Source of the DNA: Rhynchopus sp. YZ270_cl-10 | Lineage: Eukaryota > Euglenozoa > Diplonemea > Diplonemida > Diplonemidae | Assembly: GCA_964035575.1 (NCBI GenBank) | Contig: OZ037863.1 | Coordinates: 1,218,001-1,282,000 of the forward strand | DNA length: 64,000 bases | Direction: 5' to 3' | Part shown: positions 54,600 through 64,000 of the stretch, piece by piece | Position numbering within the stretch: the first letter of the stretch is position 1 | Layout: each line of letters begins with the position of its first letter | The notes under the pieces: model-generated | The model's input: the letters and a program-made list of their open reading frames with translations, nothing else | What the model was told of the DNA's origin: nothing | The model's database searches: none | Translations under genes and position numbers: made by a program

Positions 54600-54795
54600 G
54601 GTCTCTTATTTGCATTTTTTGGGATCCGTGCAGTGGTGGGGGTCAATCTCGAAAAAATTAGAGAATTTTTTTTGATTAAATTTTACAAAATATGAGCCCG
54701 GTCACTAATACGTGACCATTTTCGGCCAAAAATTTTCCCGAAATCTGAGGTTGCAAAATTTGATCCGTCCCCCACATCGATTTAAATACTACAGG
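54600..54795 (-). repeat. Dispersed GGGTCAATTTT-type repeat, inverted copy
   Basis: Inverted relative of the units at 61849-62374 (TGAGCCCGGTCACTAATACG; CCCCACATCGATTT). Confidence 0.6.
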
Positions 54796-54999
54796 GGTGA
54801 AGGAAGGTTGTGGAAAAAAAGGGGGGGGAAAGAACCATCCCCAAACCCCCAAAAAAAAACAAGAGCACAAAGCAAACATAACAAAAACTTCATAAAAACC
54901 CATTCAAAATCCCCAAATCCCCAAACAGATATTGTGGCAAACCCAAAACGCCTCAAAACCGTAGAATAAAAAAAGAACAAAAAAAAAAAAGTGCTTAAT

Positions 55000-55600
55000 A
55001 TAGTGGAGCTCATCCTCGGGTGTCTACACTAATACCAAGTTTTCAACAAAAAAAACAAAAACAAAAAAAAGCAAAAAAAGAAAACGAACAGTTGTTTTTC
55101 GTCGCTCGCACTCCTGGAACTTTTTCTGCCTGTCCACGGAAATACAGCCAAATCATTTCCCTACCCTTTCCTAATCCCGTCTTCATCATTCCCGACCCCC
55201 CTTTTATTATCTTTCATTGCTCTCAACGGAGAATAGATTCGCAAAAATTAAAAAAAAGTTTTCTAATTTTATTTTTGGGGTTTTGTCCCCCTTGTCGTCA
55301 GTGCAGAGCCACGAGGCTATGCCACATTGGGTGGAGGTGTGCAGGAAATACTGTAGAGTTGCGCTTCGCTAATAATGGGGGTTTTGTGTACCTTTTTTTT
55401 CCCTTTAAAAAAGCAGCCCCCCCCCCCACCCATGCTATGCTGTAGCACCTAAGAAGTGGAGCTTGTACAAGGCTGCACTCTAACAATTTATCAAAAAAAA
55501 ATATAGTACAGTGGAGCACACTCTAGGGTGGCTACACTAATACAACCAAGTTTTCAAAAAAAAAAAAAAAATACAAAAACTTAAAAGTAATTTCTTTGGC
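55000..55600. repeat. Region with two hairpin C copies, no gene seen
   Basis: Near 55001-55050 and 55507-55555: GTGGAGC-x-CA, then GGGTG and CTACACTAATAC. Similar units occur at 8750, 57268 and 63917. The frames between are A/T-rich. Confidence 0.5.
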
Positions 55601-55618
55601 TTGAGGATGATCTGCATC

Positions 55619-56309
55619 AGGGGATTATATAGTGGGGTAAAACTCGGTCAGCCTGACCGAGTTTACAGCAAGCCTTAACTAAAACTCGGTCAGGCCAAAT
55701 AAAATGATAAATCTTGGGGGAAAAAATCGGTTTTCTTTGGTACCTCACACGAGCCTCTGAGAGTGACCAGAAATGGCCTCATGAACAAAGTGACCCCGTC
55801 ACAGCCAGAACGCGACCCGATTGGCCAAACGCCGAAGGAAAACGAAGCATGCAGCACGACGAAAATAAAAAAGTAGCGTACCGTGCGCCTGCGGCGCAAG
55901 CTTGCAGCCACCCTTCTGCGCATTTTTTTGAAATGTTGCGTACCGTGGCTTCGCCAGAAACTTTTTTGTTTCAGCAAAATATGGAAGTAAAATTTACGGA
56001 AACTGACGATAATTACCAACGACAGTGACATTTATGTCAACATTTTTTAGAAATGTTGCGTACCGTGGCTTCGCTTGGGTGCCATGACCGCCGTTTCTTT
56101 TGTGAATGTACTGAGGTTACTGATAATTCGTGTACCACGTGTGCCTGGCACAAATATAAATGAAGTGCCGAACTCCGAGGAATTCTCACATTCCGCCGGA
56201 GGCCCCCAACTTGAGCTAAGGTGGGGACCCGGGCGCGCGAAGCGGGCCCGGGCTCGACCGAGTTTTGACCGAGTTTCAGCGAAAACCCCCGAAACCTATA
56301 TAATGCCCT
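55619..56309. mobile_element. Non-autonomous TIR transposon with 10-bp target duplication
   Basis: The ends are AGGGGATTATATAG and CTATATAATGCCCT. Both sides are flanked by the direct repeat GATCTGCATC (55609-55618 and 56310-56319). Subterminal ACTCGGTC motifs lie in both arms. A 9-10 bp duplication recalls Mutator-like elements, though the ends alone do not prove it. No transposase. The centre carries GTTGCGTACCGTGGCTTCGC repeats shared with 58230-58410. Confidence 0.85.
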
Positions 56310-56740
56310 GATCTGCATCTATACCTTTGAAATTCATTAGCCTTCGGGTGACTTTGTGTACAGAACCCGTCCTCGGACAGGTGATTGTCGAAACTACAAG
56401 AAAGTTACTAGAGTTGAGGACGATTTTGTGTCTATATCATTTCAGTACAACAGCCTTTCCGGCGATAAAATGAGGACTGATCCTACTTCGGTGGGTGATT
56501 GTCGATAATTGTGCTTTCATCCGGATGGCTGGCATATTTTCTTTTTTTTAAATCCTATTTTTTTCGATCATGCTCGGGTGTGTTTGAAATCTGTTTCTTT
56601 TCTTTTTTCTTTTTTATTTCTTTTCCCCCCCTTTTTTTTGAACGTATTCCGATATGGAATATTTTGCTTCGGTGTAGAGTGGTGAGGGACAGTAGTTAAT
56701 CACAGGTAACCCACAAAAAAGAGGAAAAGTATAGAAAAAA

Positions 56741-56953
56741 GACGACGGTGAAGTAAATGACTCTACCGTAATCGTAAAAAAATGTTTCGACCGTAAAAAA
56801 GGTCTAACTTCCAGAAAAATACTGAAAAGTTCGAACATATTTACGGTCGATAATTTGAACGAATACGGTATTTGTGGTTTTACTGTTGCAAAAGCAACGG
56901 TGAAACCCACAAATAAAATCCATACGCAAAAGTCATCTACCTTTACCGTCGTG
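56741..56953. mobile_element. Foldback element, TTTACTTCACCGTCGTG family (long)
   Basis: GACGACGGTGAAGTAAATGA and its imperfect inverse bound 213 bp, with inner blocks GGTTTTACTGTTGC and GCAACGGTGAAACC and two ACCGTAAAA stretches. Confidence 0.7.
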
Positions 56954-57267
56954 ATTGTGATTTAGTTCCTCGCCATCGTCATCAGAGGGTGGATATGGCA
57001 GTCTGCAAGCATCCGAACCTTACGCACTGTTGCAACGGTGTGGTTTTTGTTGATGCTGCAAAATGATAAGGGTCGCGTTTGTCAAAGTAAATAATACAAT
57101 GCGCCCCCAACCAATGTCACACCTTCCCCCCCCCTTTTTTTTTGCGGTGACGATGTGAGCGGGTGTTTTTGTACTTCCATTCTTCCACAGCCTGCTGACC
57201 CCGTTACACCCTGCTCTTCCAAAGGGGGTGAGCTACTTTGGGGGAGGAATAAATATAAAAAAAGGTA

Positions 57268-57320
57268 TAGTGGAGCACACTCTAGGGTGGCTACACTAAT
57301 ACAAACCAAGTTTTCAAAAA
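57268..57320 (+). repeat. Hairpin C copy
   Basis: GTGGAGCACACTC and GGGTGGCTACAC can pair with one bulge and one mismatch, followed by TAATACAAACCAAGTTTTC. The same sequence is at 55507 and 63917. Confidence 0.6.
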
Positions 57321-58229
57321 AAAAAATGAAGTTACCGTGGCGTCTTTACTTTTCGAGCAATGCATCTTCGTATATTAATGAACTGTTCGTCATGAAAAGC
57401 TTATTTTCGTTATAAGGCTGGTTAAAAAGTAAATTGTTCGTACAGTATTATTACTTTCGTTCTCGAATTTGGGTCGTTTTTTTTTTTTGTTCGAAAATTA
57501 ACGACACCACGGTAGTTGGGAAACGAGCTATTATGTCGGGGGGGAACTTATTTGAGCCCCCTTTTTATCATGGAAATTTGCCGTGGAATTGTGTTTAATA
57601 CGAGGTGTCGTACAAAAACAAGCCCACTGGCATCGTCACCGTGAGTAGCTTGTAGCAGTCGTCTTTTTTAAAACAAAACAAAACTGCTGACGCTTTCGTA
57701 TCCGCAAATATCATCCTCCCACAGCTTGAAGTCCCTCCCGTGTCTTCAAAAAAATTTCCCCTCCCCCTTCCCTTCCAAATTCTATGATTTAATTTGTTTT
57801 TTCTGTTTCAAATAAAAGGAGGTGGGGGGGAGATATAAAAGTCCTTTAGACGCAGTCTTGTGGAAAAAAAAGAAAAAAAAGAAAAAAAAAAAATCGGGTG
57901 GAAAGTCAATCCTCTCGTTTTATAAAATAGGTCAAGGAGTACTGTATTCGTACAAAAAAAAAAATGTTATCGACCGTGATACAGGGTTCTAGCTCAGAAG
58001 AAAAAAAAAAGAAACGGAAAAGGTGGCTCAAAAAACTTTTCTGCGCTTCGCGCGCAGGGATTACGCAGCTCCCCCAAAAATAAAAAAAGTACGTATGGAT
58101 TTTCAACACGTACAATTCTAAGCAAAAACAATTAAAAACCGCGCGCGCTTCGCGCGCGCTCTCCCTGGCAAAGTTGGTTGAGAAGGGTTGTGAAAGTTCG
58201 AAGAACTGGAGAAATCATCAGTCATGGCA
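57321..58229. other. Intergenic, no gene seen
   Basis: A/T-rich with poly-A runs and CGCGCTTCGCGCGCG hairpins near 58035 and 58140. Confidence 0.5.
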
Positions 58230-58410
58230 TCCAAATGTTCCTGGCGAAGCCACGGTACGCAACATTTTTAAAAAATCTTGACATAAAATGGCACTTTCGT
58301 TGGTAACTATGGTCCAGTTCCGTAAACTTTACTTCCATATTTTGCTAAAACGAAAGTTTCTGGCGAAGCCACGGTACGCAACATTTCTAAAAATTGCGCT
58401 TAAAATTGCC
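58230..58410 (-). repeat. GCGAAGCCACGGTACGCAAC repeat, inverted copy
   Basis: Two units 110 bp apart, inverted relative to 55925-56070, with conserved sequence between (TTCCATATTTTGCTAAAA). Confidence 0.75.
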
Positions 58411-59354
58411 TATTATGTCATGGGAAGGGTGTATTGCAATCTAGCGCCGCAGGCGCACGGTACGCTACTTTTTTCTTTCGCCATGCTGCATGCTCCTTTT
58501 CCGGTAAAATAGAAAATTGTCTCCTACAAATAGAATTCTGTAGGGGGTAGGTGAGAGGTGGGGGCGGAGCCCCACTCCTCACCTACCCCACCCCAGCCCC
58601 AATCCATAGCAAAAGCAAAAACAAAACAAAACAAAACAAACTTTCAAACACCCCAGCCCCAATCCAAAACCCAAATTACCTACGTATGGACACGTATGGA
58701 CACGTATGGATTCCACCTTTTCAAAAACAATTCACGTATGGATTTCCATACGTTCCACACGTGGAGCGTAATCCCTGTTCGCGCGGAAAAATTGACCACG
58801 CCAAGTCGCTGTTTTTAACAGCAAAGGGGACTGGCTGACGACACTGAGGACCTCCTTGGCCAACCGGTTTTTTGCACCGTGTAAAAAAAACCCAAAAAAA
58901 AAAAAGGGGAATAGTCAGTTATACCCTACCCTTTTTTTGAAATGGTCAGAGATACCCGAAAATAAGTTCAGATATACCCGAAAACCAGAAATAGGGCATA
59001 ACTGACTATATCTGAACTTATTTTCGGGTATATCTGAACTTTTTTCGGGTATCTCTGAACTTATTTGGGGTACCCACTTATTTGGGGGTACCCCCTTTGA
59101 TTTTTTGCCCAGTGGGTGAGTGACCCACCATGAGGGAATGCGACAGCAGAGACAGTATTGAAGCAGCATGGTATGATTTTCACCCCTCTACCCCACACAC
59201 AGCCACTTTTAGTGGGGGTAAATACCCGCAAACCCGCAAACCCTTATACATGGTCCCTCGCTTCGCTTGGGAACCATTAGTGCAGCAGGAAACTCTCTGT
59301 AGCGTGAAAAAAGGCTACCTTATTTCGCGGAAATACATAGTTATTACCACTTTT

Positions 59355-60730
59355 TTCATTAACCTCACCCTTCCCGACTACTGCGTTTGTATACCATAAC
59401 TTAATCACACCCCACATTTACACTCATCACAGGATCGTGAAATCTGAACTGCATCCGTGATTGCGATGAGCGCCGCTCTCCGACATTCAACAACTCAAAA
59501 TCCAAGGCTTCACCCAAATCAATCTATTCTAGATTTGTTTGTGGACGAAGACCTGGGGGTGGGAACACTTTGTCAGTCACTGCTATAGCCATTAACCCAG
59601 GGAGCATAGCTAGTGCAAGAAATTCGACTTTGGAAACCTTCCGGAAAGTCTGTCCTCTGCTTACGGAGGACGAGGCACAAGAAAATATTGCGTTCCCCCA
59701 GAAAACCAGTGCACATTTCACACTCCTTGTGGGTGGTCTTGTTGCCTTTTTTGTCACAGTAATTTTGGCCCAGGCATGCTCTTGAAGCATGACAATTTAG
59801 TGTGTATGGGGCAGGGTGTTGTTTTGTTCTGAATTCTCTTTGTTATAACATCTAAGTCAATCGCGGGTGGTGGTTTGTGTAGCGTGAGGCACTCTTTTTA
59901 GCAAACTTCCTGCGGCTGCTAAAGTGTTATTTCTTCGGATTTAACAACGTACAGCGTAACATAGTGGTTTAGCCTGGTCGACACAACCTTTGATAGATAT
60001 GGGATAACCAACCCCCTTCGACCCCTCGTGGGTTCACTGAACAAGCCCTCGTGGTAGTTAAACGCGATTGACATTTACATTTCTTAGAGATGAAAGAACA
60101 AGATAACACTTCTGTACCCGCGCATCAAAATTGTGGAAAACTTTGCACCCCAAACACCCTCAACAACGCCCGCCAAAAGGCGCCCCTTGTTGCTGGGAGT
60201 TGGTTCTCATGATACCTGCACAGCGGGCATTCCTCTGAGTCCAACGCATGTTTGGCCTGTCTGCGGCGTTGTACTTCAGGTGCACGAAGACAGGGTCTGG
60301 TGGTAAATTTTGCGTAGTACTGCGACGTAGTGCTGCGTGGGTCTGGAAACCTGGGTACCTGGGTACAGGAAATTTGTTGTGGAAGACATCAACCACCATG
60401 CATTGAGGAGGGTAAGACAGTGTTCGCAGTTTCTACCTGATAGCATTACAACATTTAACTTCTCCACGGGGGTCTTGGGCCGTTCACTCGGTTCTACCTT
60501 GACTACCGGAAGATATTCTTGAGGCCTTTTTGGTCTCTAGAATATCCGGTCTTCCCGAACGGAGGCACACTTTGTGTGTTACTACGACCTGGCAATTTCC
60601 AGCAGTAGGTTAAGTAATCTTTCTTGTAAATTGTTGGATCATTATCTCCTCAGTGCATGAATGCCCCACGTGACTGGACACTTTTGTGTTTGTCATGTGG
60701 AGCTGTGGTTGCTCTTTCACGACTTTTTTC
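59355..60730 (+). mobile_element. Dispersed element, copy B
   Basis: Near-identical inverted match to 10380-11815. The conserved frame (residues GSIASARNSTLETFRKVCPL) runs 59570-59785. Small differences include a changed end of that frame. Confidence 0.75.
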
Positions 60731-60760
60731 CTGTTCCTGGGTACCTGGACCTGGACCTGG

Positions 60761-60970
60761 TATCTGGGTATCTGGGTATCTGGGTATCTGGGTATCTGGG
60801 TATCTGGGTATCTGGGTATCTGGGTATCTGGGTATCTGGGTATCTGGGTATCTGGGTATCTGGGTATCTGGGTATCTGGGTATCTGGGTATCTGGGTATC
60901 TGGGTATCTGGGTATCTGGGTATCTGGGTATCTGGGTATCTGGGTATCTGGGTATCTGGGTATCTGGGTA
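60761..60970 (+). repeat. TATCTGGG 8-bp microsatellite
   Basis: About 26 perfect units at the end of copy B. Confidence 0.95.
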
Positions 60971-61654
60971 TACCCGAAAACCAACTTTTTTGGGGTACCC
61001 GAAAAAAGTTGGCGATATGGTCAGACATGCCCGAAAATAAGTTGAGAAATAGTCAGAGATACCCGAAATACCCGAAAATAAGTTCAGATATTGGTCAGTT
61101 ATGCCCTATTTTTGAAAATGGGGCATCTCTGACCAATATCTGAACTTATTTTCGGGTATCTCTGACCAATATCTGAACTTATTTTCGGGTATCTCTGACC
61201 ATTTCAAAAAAAGGGTAGGGCATAACTGACTATTCCCCAAAAAAAAAAAAAAAAATCCCAAAAAAAAAAAAAAAAAACAACGGAAAAGGTGGGCCACCTT
61301 TTCCGTTCTACTGAGCTAGGACCCTGCGTGATAATGTTCGACCTTCAGGATTTTTCTGTAAGTTCGATCTTTTTTATGGTCGATAATTTGTACGAATATG
61401 GTAATGTGGTGTGCACACCACAGTTCTTTGTTCTTTTAAGATGAAATGTGCGAAGGGAGAAGTCATCTTTTTTCAAGTTTTATCCAGTGTATATTTTTAT
61501 TTTTTTAAAAGAAAAATGGGAACATTTGTTCCCTCCTCCTATGCTATCAATTTATTGATGGCATATGTTGAAATACTTTTTATTTTTTCATCAAAGATGA
61601 TCCACCTCGAAAATGGGATGTAGGACTAGCTGGTGCACCCTGCATGTACTAAGG

Positions 61655-61680
61655 TACACTGTTCACGAGAGGGCTTTGAA
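61655..61680 (+). repeat. Hairpin B, copy 4
   Basis: TACACTGTTC, loop ACGAGAG, GGCTTTGAA; the outer stem is weaker than in other copies. A frame starting near 61705 is not convincing. Confidence 0.5.
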
Positions 61681-61848
61681 TTTTCAAGTCAATTTTTTAT
61701 TTTGTCAATGAAGTGCTCTCTGGGGTTCGACAACCCGCGGAGAACCGGTGTTTGCGTCCGCCGATTGAACGGTGAGGTGTTTGCACTTTTCAACCTCTCT
61801 TTTGTTGGTTCCGAAGCACAAGAGGTGCGCGTCATCTTACCAGCTTTT

Positions 61849-62374
61849 CAACTTACCTTCCTTCACCCCCCTGTAAGGGCAACCGTAGGTGAAGTAAGGT
61901 ATAGTATTGAAATCGATGTGGGGGGGGAGTAAAGGGTCAATTTTACAAAACCAGATTTTGAGGAAAATTTTAGCCGAAAATGGGCCCCACGTATAAGGAA
62001 CCGGGCTCATATTTCTCAAAATTTAAGTGGTCAAAAAATTGTCCAATTTTCGAGATTGACCCCACCACTGCACGGGCAGAGCCCAAAAATGCAAATAAGG
62101 ACCCTTTTTAATCAACTTACCTTCCTTCACCCCCCTGTAAGGGCAACCGTAGGTGAAGTAAGGTATAGTATTGAAATCGATGTGGGGGGGGAGTAAAGGG
62201 TCAATTTTACAAAACCAGATTTTGAGGAAAATTTTAGCCGAAAATGGGCCCACGTATAAGGAACCGGGCTCATATTTCTCAAAATTTAAGTGGTCAAAAA
62301 ATTGTCCAATTTTCGAGATTGACCCCACCACTGCACGGGCGGAGCCCAAAAATGCAAATAAGGACCCTTTTTAA
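61849..62374 (+). repeat. Tandem pair of a 264-bp dispersed repeat
   Basis: Two copies (61849-62112 and 62113-62374) differ at a handful of bases. Each carries CACCCCCCTGTAAGGGCAAC, TAGTATTGAAATCGATG and GGGCTCATATTTCTC. Diverged single copies are at 36895 and, inverted, at 54600. Confidence 0.85.
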
Positions 62375-62421
62375 TTTGTTCTCTTGAAATGTGTAATTTC
62401 ATGTTTTCGCGAAAAAAATAA

Positions 62422-62909
62422 CAACTGATCCTACAAGGGTTGAAGGAAGGTGGTTGAAAACAACAATAACAACACGGACAAGTAATTGCTAAGAAAAAAG
62501 CGGGTGTGCTGTGGAAAACTCCGCGCGATTTTCGAAACCACCGTAGCATCCTGGCGATTTGCTGGTGTGATCGATGTGTTGTAGTCTGTGCATTCTGTGT
62601 TCCTTCCGCACTGCTCCAACGGCGACTACAATGTGGGGAGCCTGTGGACAAAAACGAGCTGGACCACGCCGAGCCTGCCGAGCGGGCGTCCAACAACGCT
62701 ATCGAGCAGATGGTGCTGGACGAAGAGGACAGCCCCCCCTTCTTGAACGTTTCAGATGCTGGCGTCCCAGTGGGTCTGGCAGTGTACGAAGAGCGTTAGC
62801 ATACCTGCAGAAGAGCAGAATGCTGGGCTTATTGTAGATTATTTCTACAGGATGGAGTTCCACATCACACCCCGTTTTTTTTCCGATAGCAATTACTTGT
62901 TTTTTTTTC
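62422..62909 (+). repeat. Dispersed coding-like element, copy 2 (longer)
   Basis: The frame at 62506-62799 encodes CGEPVDKNELDHAEPAERAS and FLNVSDAGVPVGLAV; the last part is shared with 54221-54560. The stop after YEER lies within the segment that is open in the other copy. It could be a dispersed gene fragment. The product is unknown. Confidence 0.5.
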
Positions 62910-62949
62910 TTTTTTCTTTGTTTGGGGAGGTCAAGGATCCAAAAAATCT

Positions 62950-63916
62950 ATTTTAAAAAAAAAACTTGAGTGTTTCTAGGTACACTGAAGCAACAGATTT
63001 ATATCAAACATAAAGGTGTCTCACAGTACATCAGTGGTGTTTTTTTTTTTTTTTAAATAAGGCGAGTCTGAGGTTCATCTTACAAACTTTTGCTTTTATT
63101 TCTACCTGCATGCGTCCGCCGAATGGTGAGGCGTGTTCACTTTCAACTGTTATTTCTCTTTTATATTTTTCTTTTTTTTTGCTAACACTGTCTTGACAGA
63201 ACTTTCTTTTTTGCCTTACTGCATCCTTTTTGGTTACCATTTCATCTTTTCAAAAAAAAAGAAATTAAAAAGAAAGAAGGTGGATCTGGTATCCAGATGT
63301 GCCAGTATTCGGGACGTACACTCCAATCCCTTTATCGCTCTAAGGCATGCGATTACAGTCGCATGTCCCAGTACGTGTTTTTTGGGATCAAGTTTGAGTG
63401 ACTCACAGTCGCGGAGCGGCACACAGACTTGATCTGGTGCAGGCCTGCGGGAAGTAGTAGATTTACTCCGTTATCTCCTCTCCCGTTACGAAGCGGGAAG
63501 AGGACCCCCGGGAAGAGGTGTGGACACACACCTCGACTAGGGAAGGGGTAGGATGACTCGGCTTGTGGTTTTATTTGTGGTTTCACCGTTGGCTTAGCGT
63601 TGCATTGTTGATTGTCGGGAGTGATCAAAGAAGATGATGGAGCAGTACTTAGGGCTCAATTAGAGATCTGTTCCACCCAACGGGGAAGAATTTTTCTTTT
63701 TTTCAAAAAAAAAAGTTTGGGGACGATGTGTGTCTACATCTTTTAAGTACAATAGCCTTTCGGGCGACATTGAGTACAGATCCCGCACATAGCAGGTGGT
63801 TGCCGACACAACAGAAATGACAAAGCCACTCCTAAAACGCACCACATATATCTAGCTTTCTTAGAGCTGCCGCAAAGAAGCGAGGAAAGCCCTAAGTAAC
63901 AAAAAAATACAAACAT
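62950..63916. other. Intergenic, no gene seen
   Basis: A hairpin A tail (GAGTCTGAGGTTCATCTTAC) near 63064, T runs, and a GC-richer stretch at 63290-63600 without a supported frame. Confidence 0.45.
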
Positions 63917-64000
63917 AGTGGAGCACACTCTAGGGTGGCTACACTAATACAACCAAGTTTCCAACAGACCAAATAGTGATAGTGGAGTTCATCTTCGGGT
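63917..64000 (+). repeat. Two hairpin C units at the window end
   Basis: 63917-63965 equals the unit at 55507. A second one (GTGGAGTTCATCTTCGGGT) begins at 63980 and is cut by the window end. Confidence 0.6.

Larger units (their letters stand above)
58906..61238. mobile_element. 2.3-kb TIR-bounded element carrying copy B
   Basis: GGGGAATAGTCAGTTATACC and its inverse at the right end are matched over 64 bp with one difference. Both ends abut A runs, so any target duplication is hidden. The left 170 bp also fold internally. Inside lie the dispersed repeat copy B (59355-60730) and a TATCTGGG microsatellite (60761-60970). Open frames in copy B are short. Copies A and C lack these TIRs, so copy B may be cargo or a nested insertion. 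Confidence 0.75.

Noticed and set aside
61633-61932. Frame after hairpin B copy 4
   Set aside because: It runs into the 264-bp dispersed repeat, and the GTCCGCCG segment recurs near 63115, so it is more likely repeat sequence than a gene.

Overview
This window comes from the nuclear genome of a eukaryotic microbe. Several genes are split by GT-AG introns whose donors are mostly GTATG, intergenic DNA is long and rich in poly-T and pyrimidine tracts, and short inverted-repeat elements are very dense. Species cannot be read from the sequence. From memory, three families (a Cys-rich EGF-like surface protein, a GRAM protein, and a BspA-type leucine-rich repeat protein headed by a ubiquitin fold) resemble families of kinetoplastids and their relatives. 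With ordinary introns present, an intron-bearing euglenozoan is my best but weak guess. Many genes start just after a pyrimidine tract and an AG, which would suit trans-splicing, but no leader is visible here.

Layout. 1-1.2 kb: 3' part of a type I membrane protein with EGF-like repeats. 1.2-5.8 kb: repeats only. 5.8-9.7 kb: a minus-strand unknown, the ESCRT-II subunit SNF8/VPS22, and a four-exon GRAM gene. 10-16 kb: a 1.4-kb dispersed element, microsatellites and nested foldback elements. 16.2-17 kb: a helical protein of unknown function. 17.1-35.7 kb: the main attraction, nine tandem multi-exon genes encoding fusions of two to four ubiquitin-like domains; all end in Gly-Asp rather than Gly-Gly. 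The middle is a tandem array of four apparently identical 2,148-bp units. 36.3 kb: an orphan ankyrin exon. 37.5-40.6 kb: a methyltransferase-like protein and a small three-exon gene. 41-47.6 kb: foldback elements around a secreted saposin/canopy-like protein. 47.7-49 kb: ubiquitin-fold plus leucine-rich-repeat protein. 51.5-52.8 kb: a protein with two Cys/His modules. 53-64 kb: almost only repeats, including a TIR element with a 10-bp target duplication and a 2.3-kb TIR-bounded element.

Functionally, the ubiquitin-like array is the only cluster of related genes. Its products keep the beta-grasp fold but lack the terminal glycine needed for activation, so they look like non-conjugated ubiquitin mimics or scaffolds. 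The separate UBL-LRR gene shows the same fold used as a fixed domain. Two families of short hairpins with an ACGAGAG-type loop and covarying stems recur across the window, some just upstream of start codons; they are the best candidates for an undescribed regulatory element.
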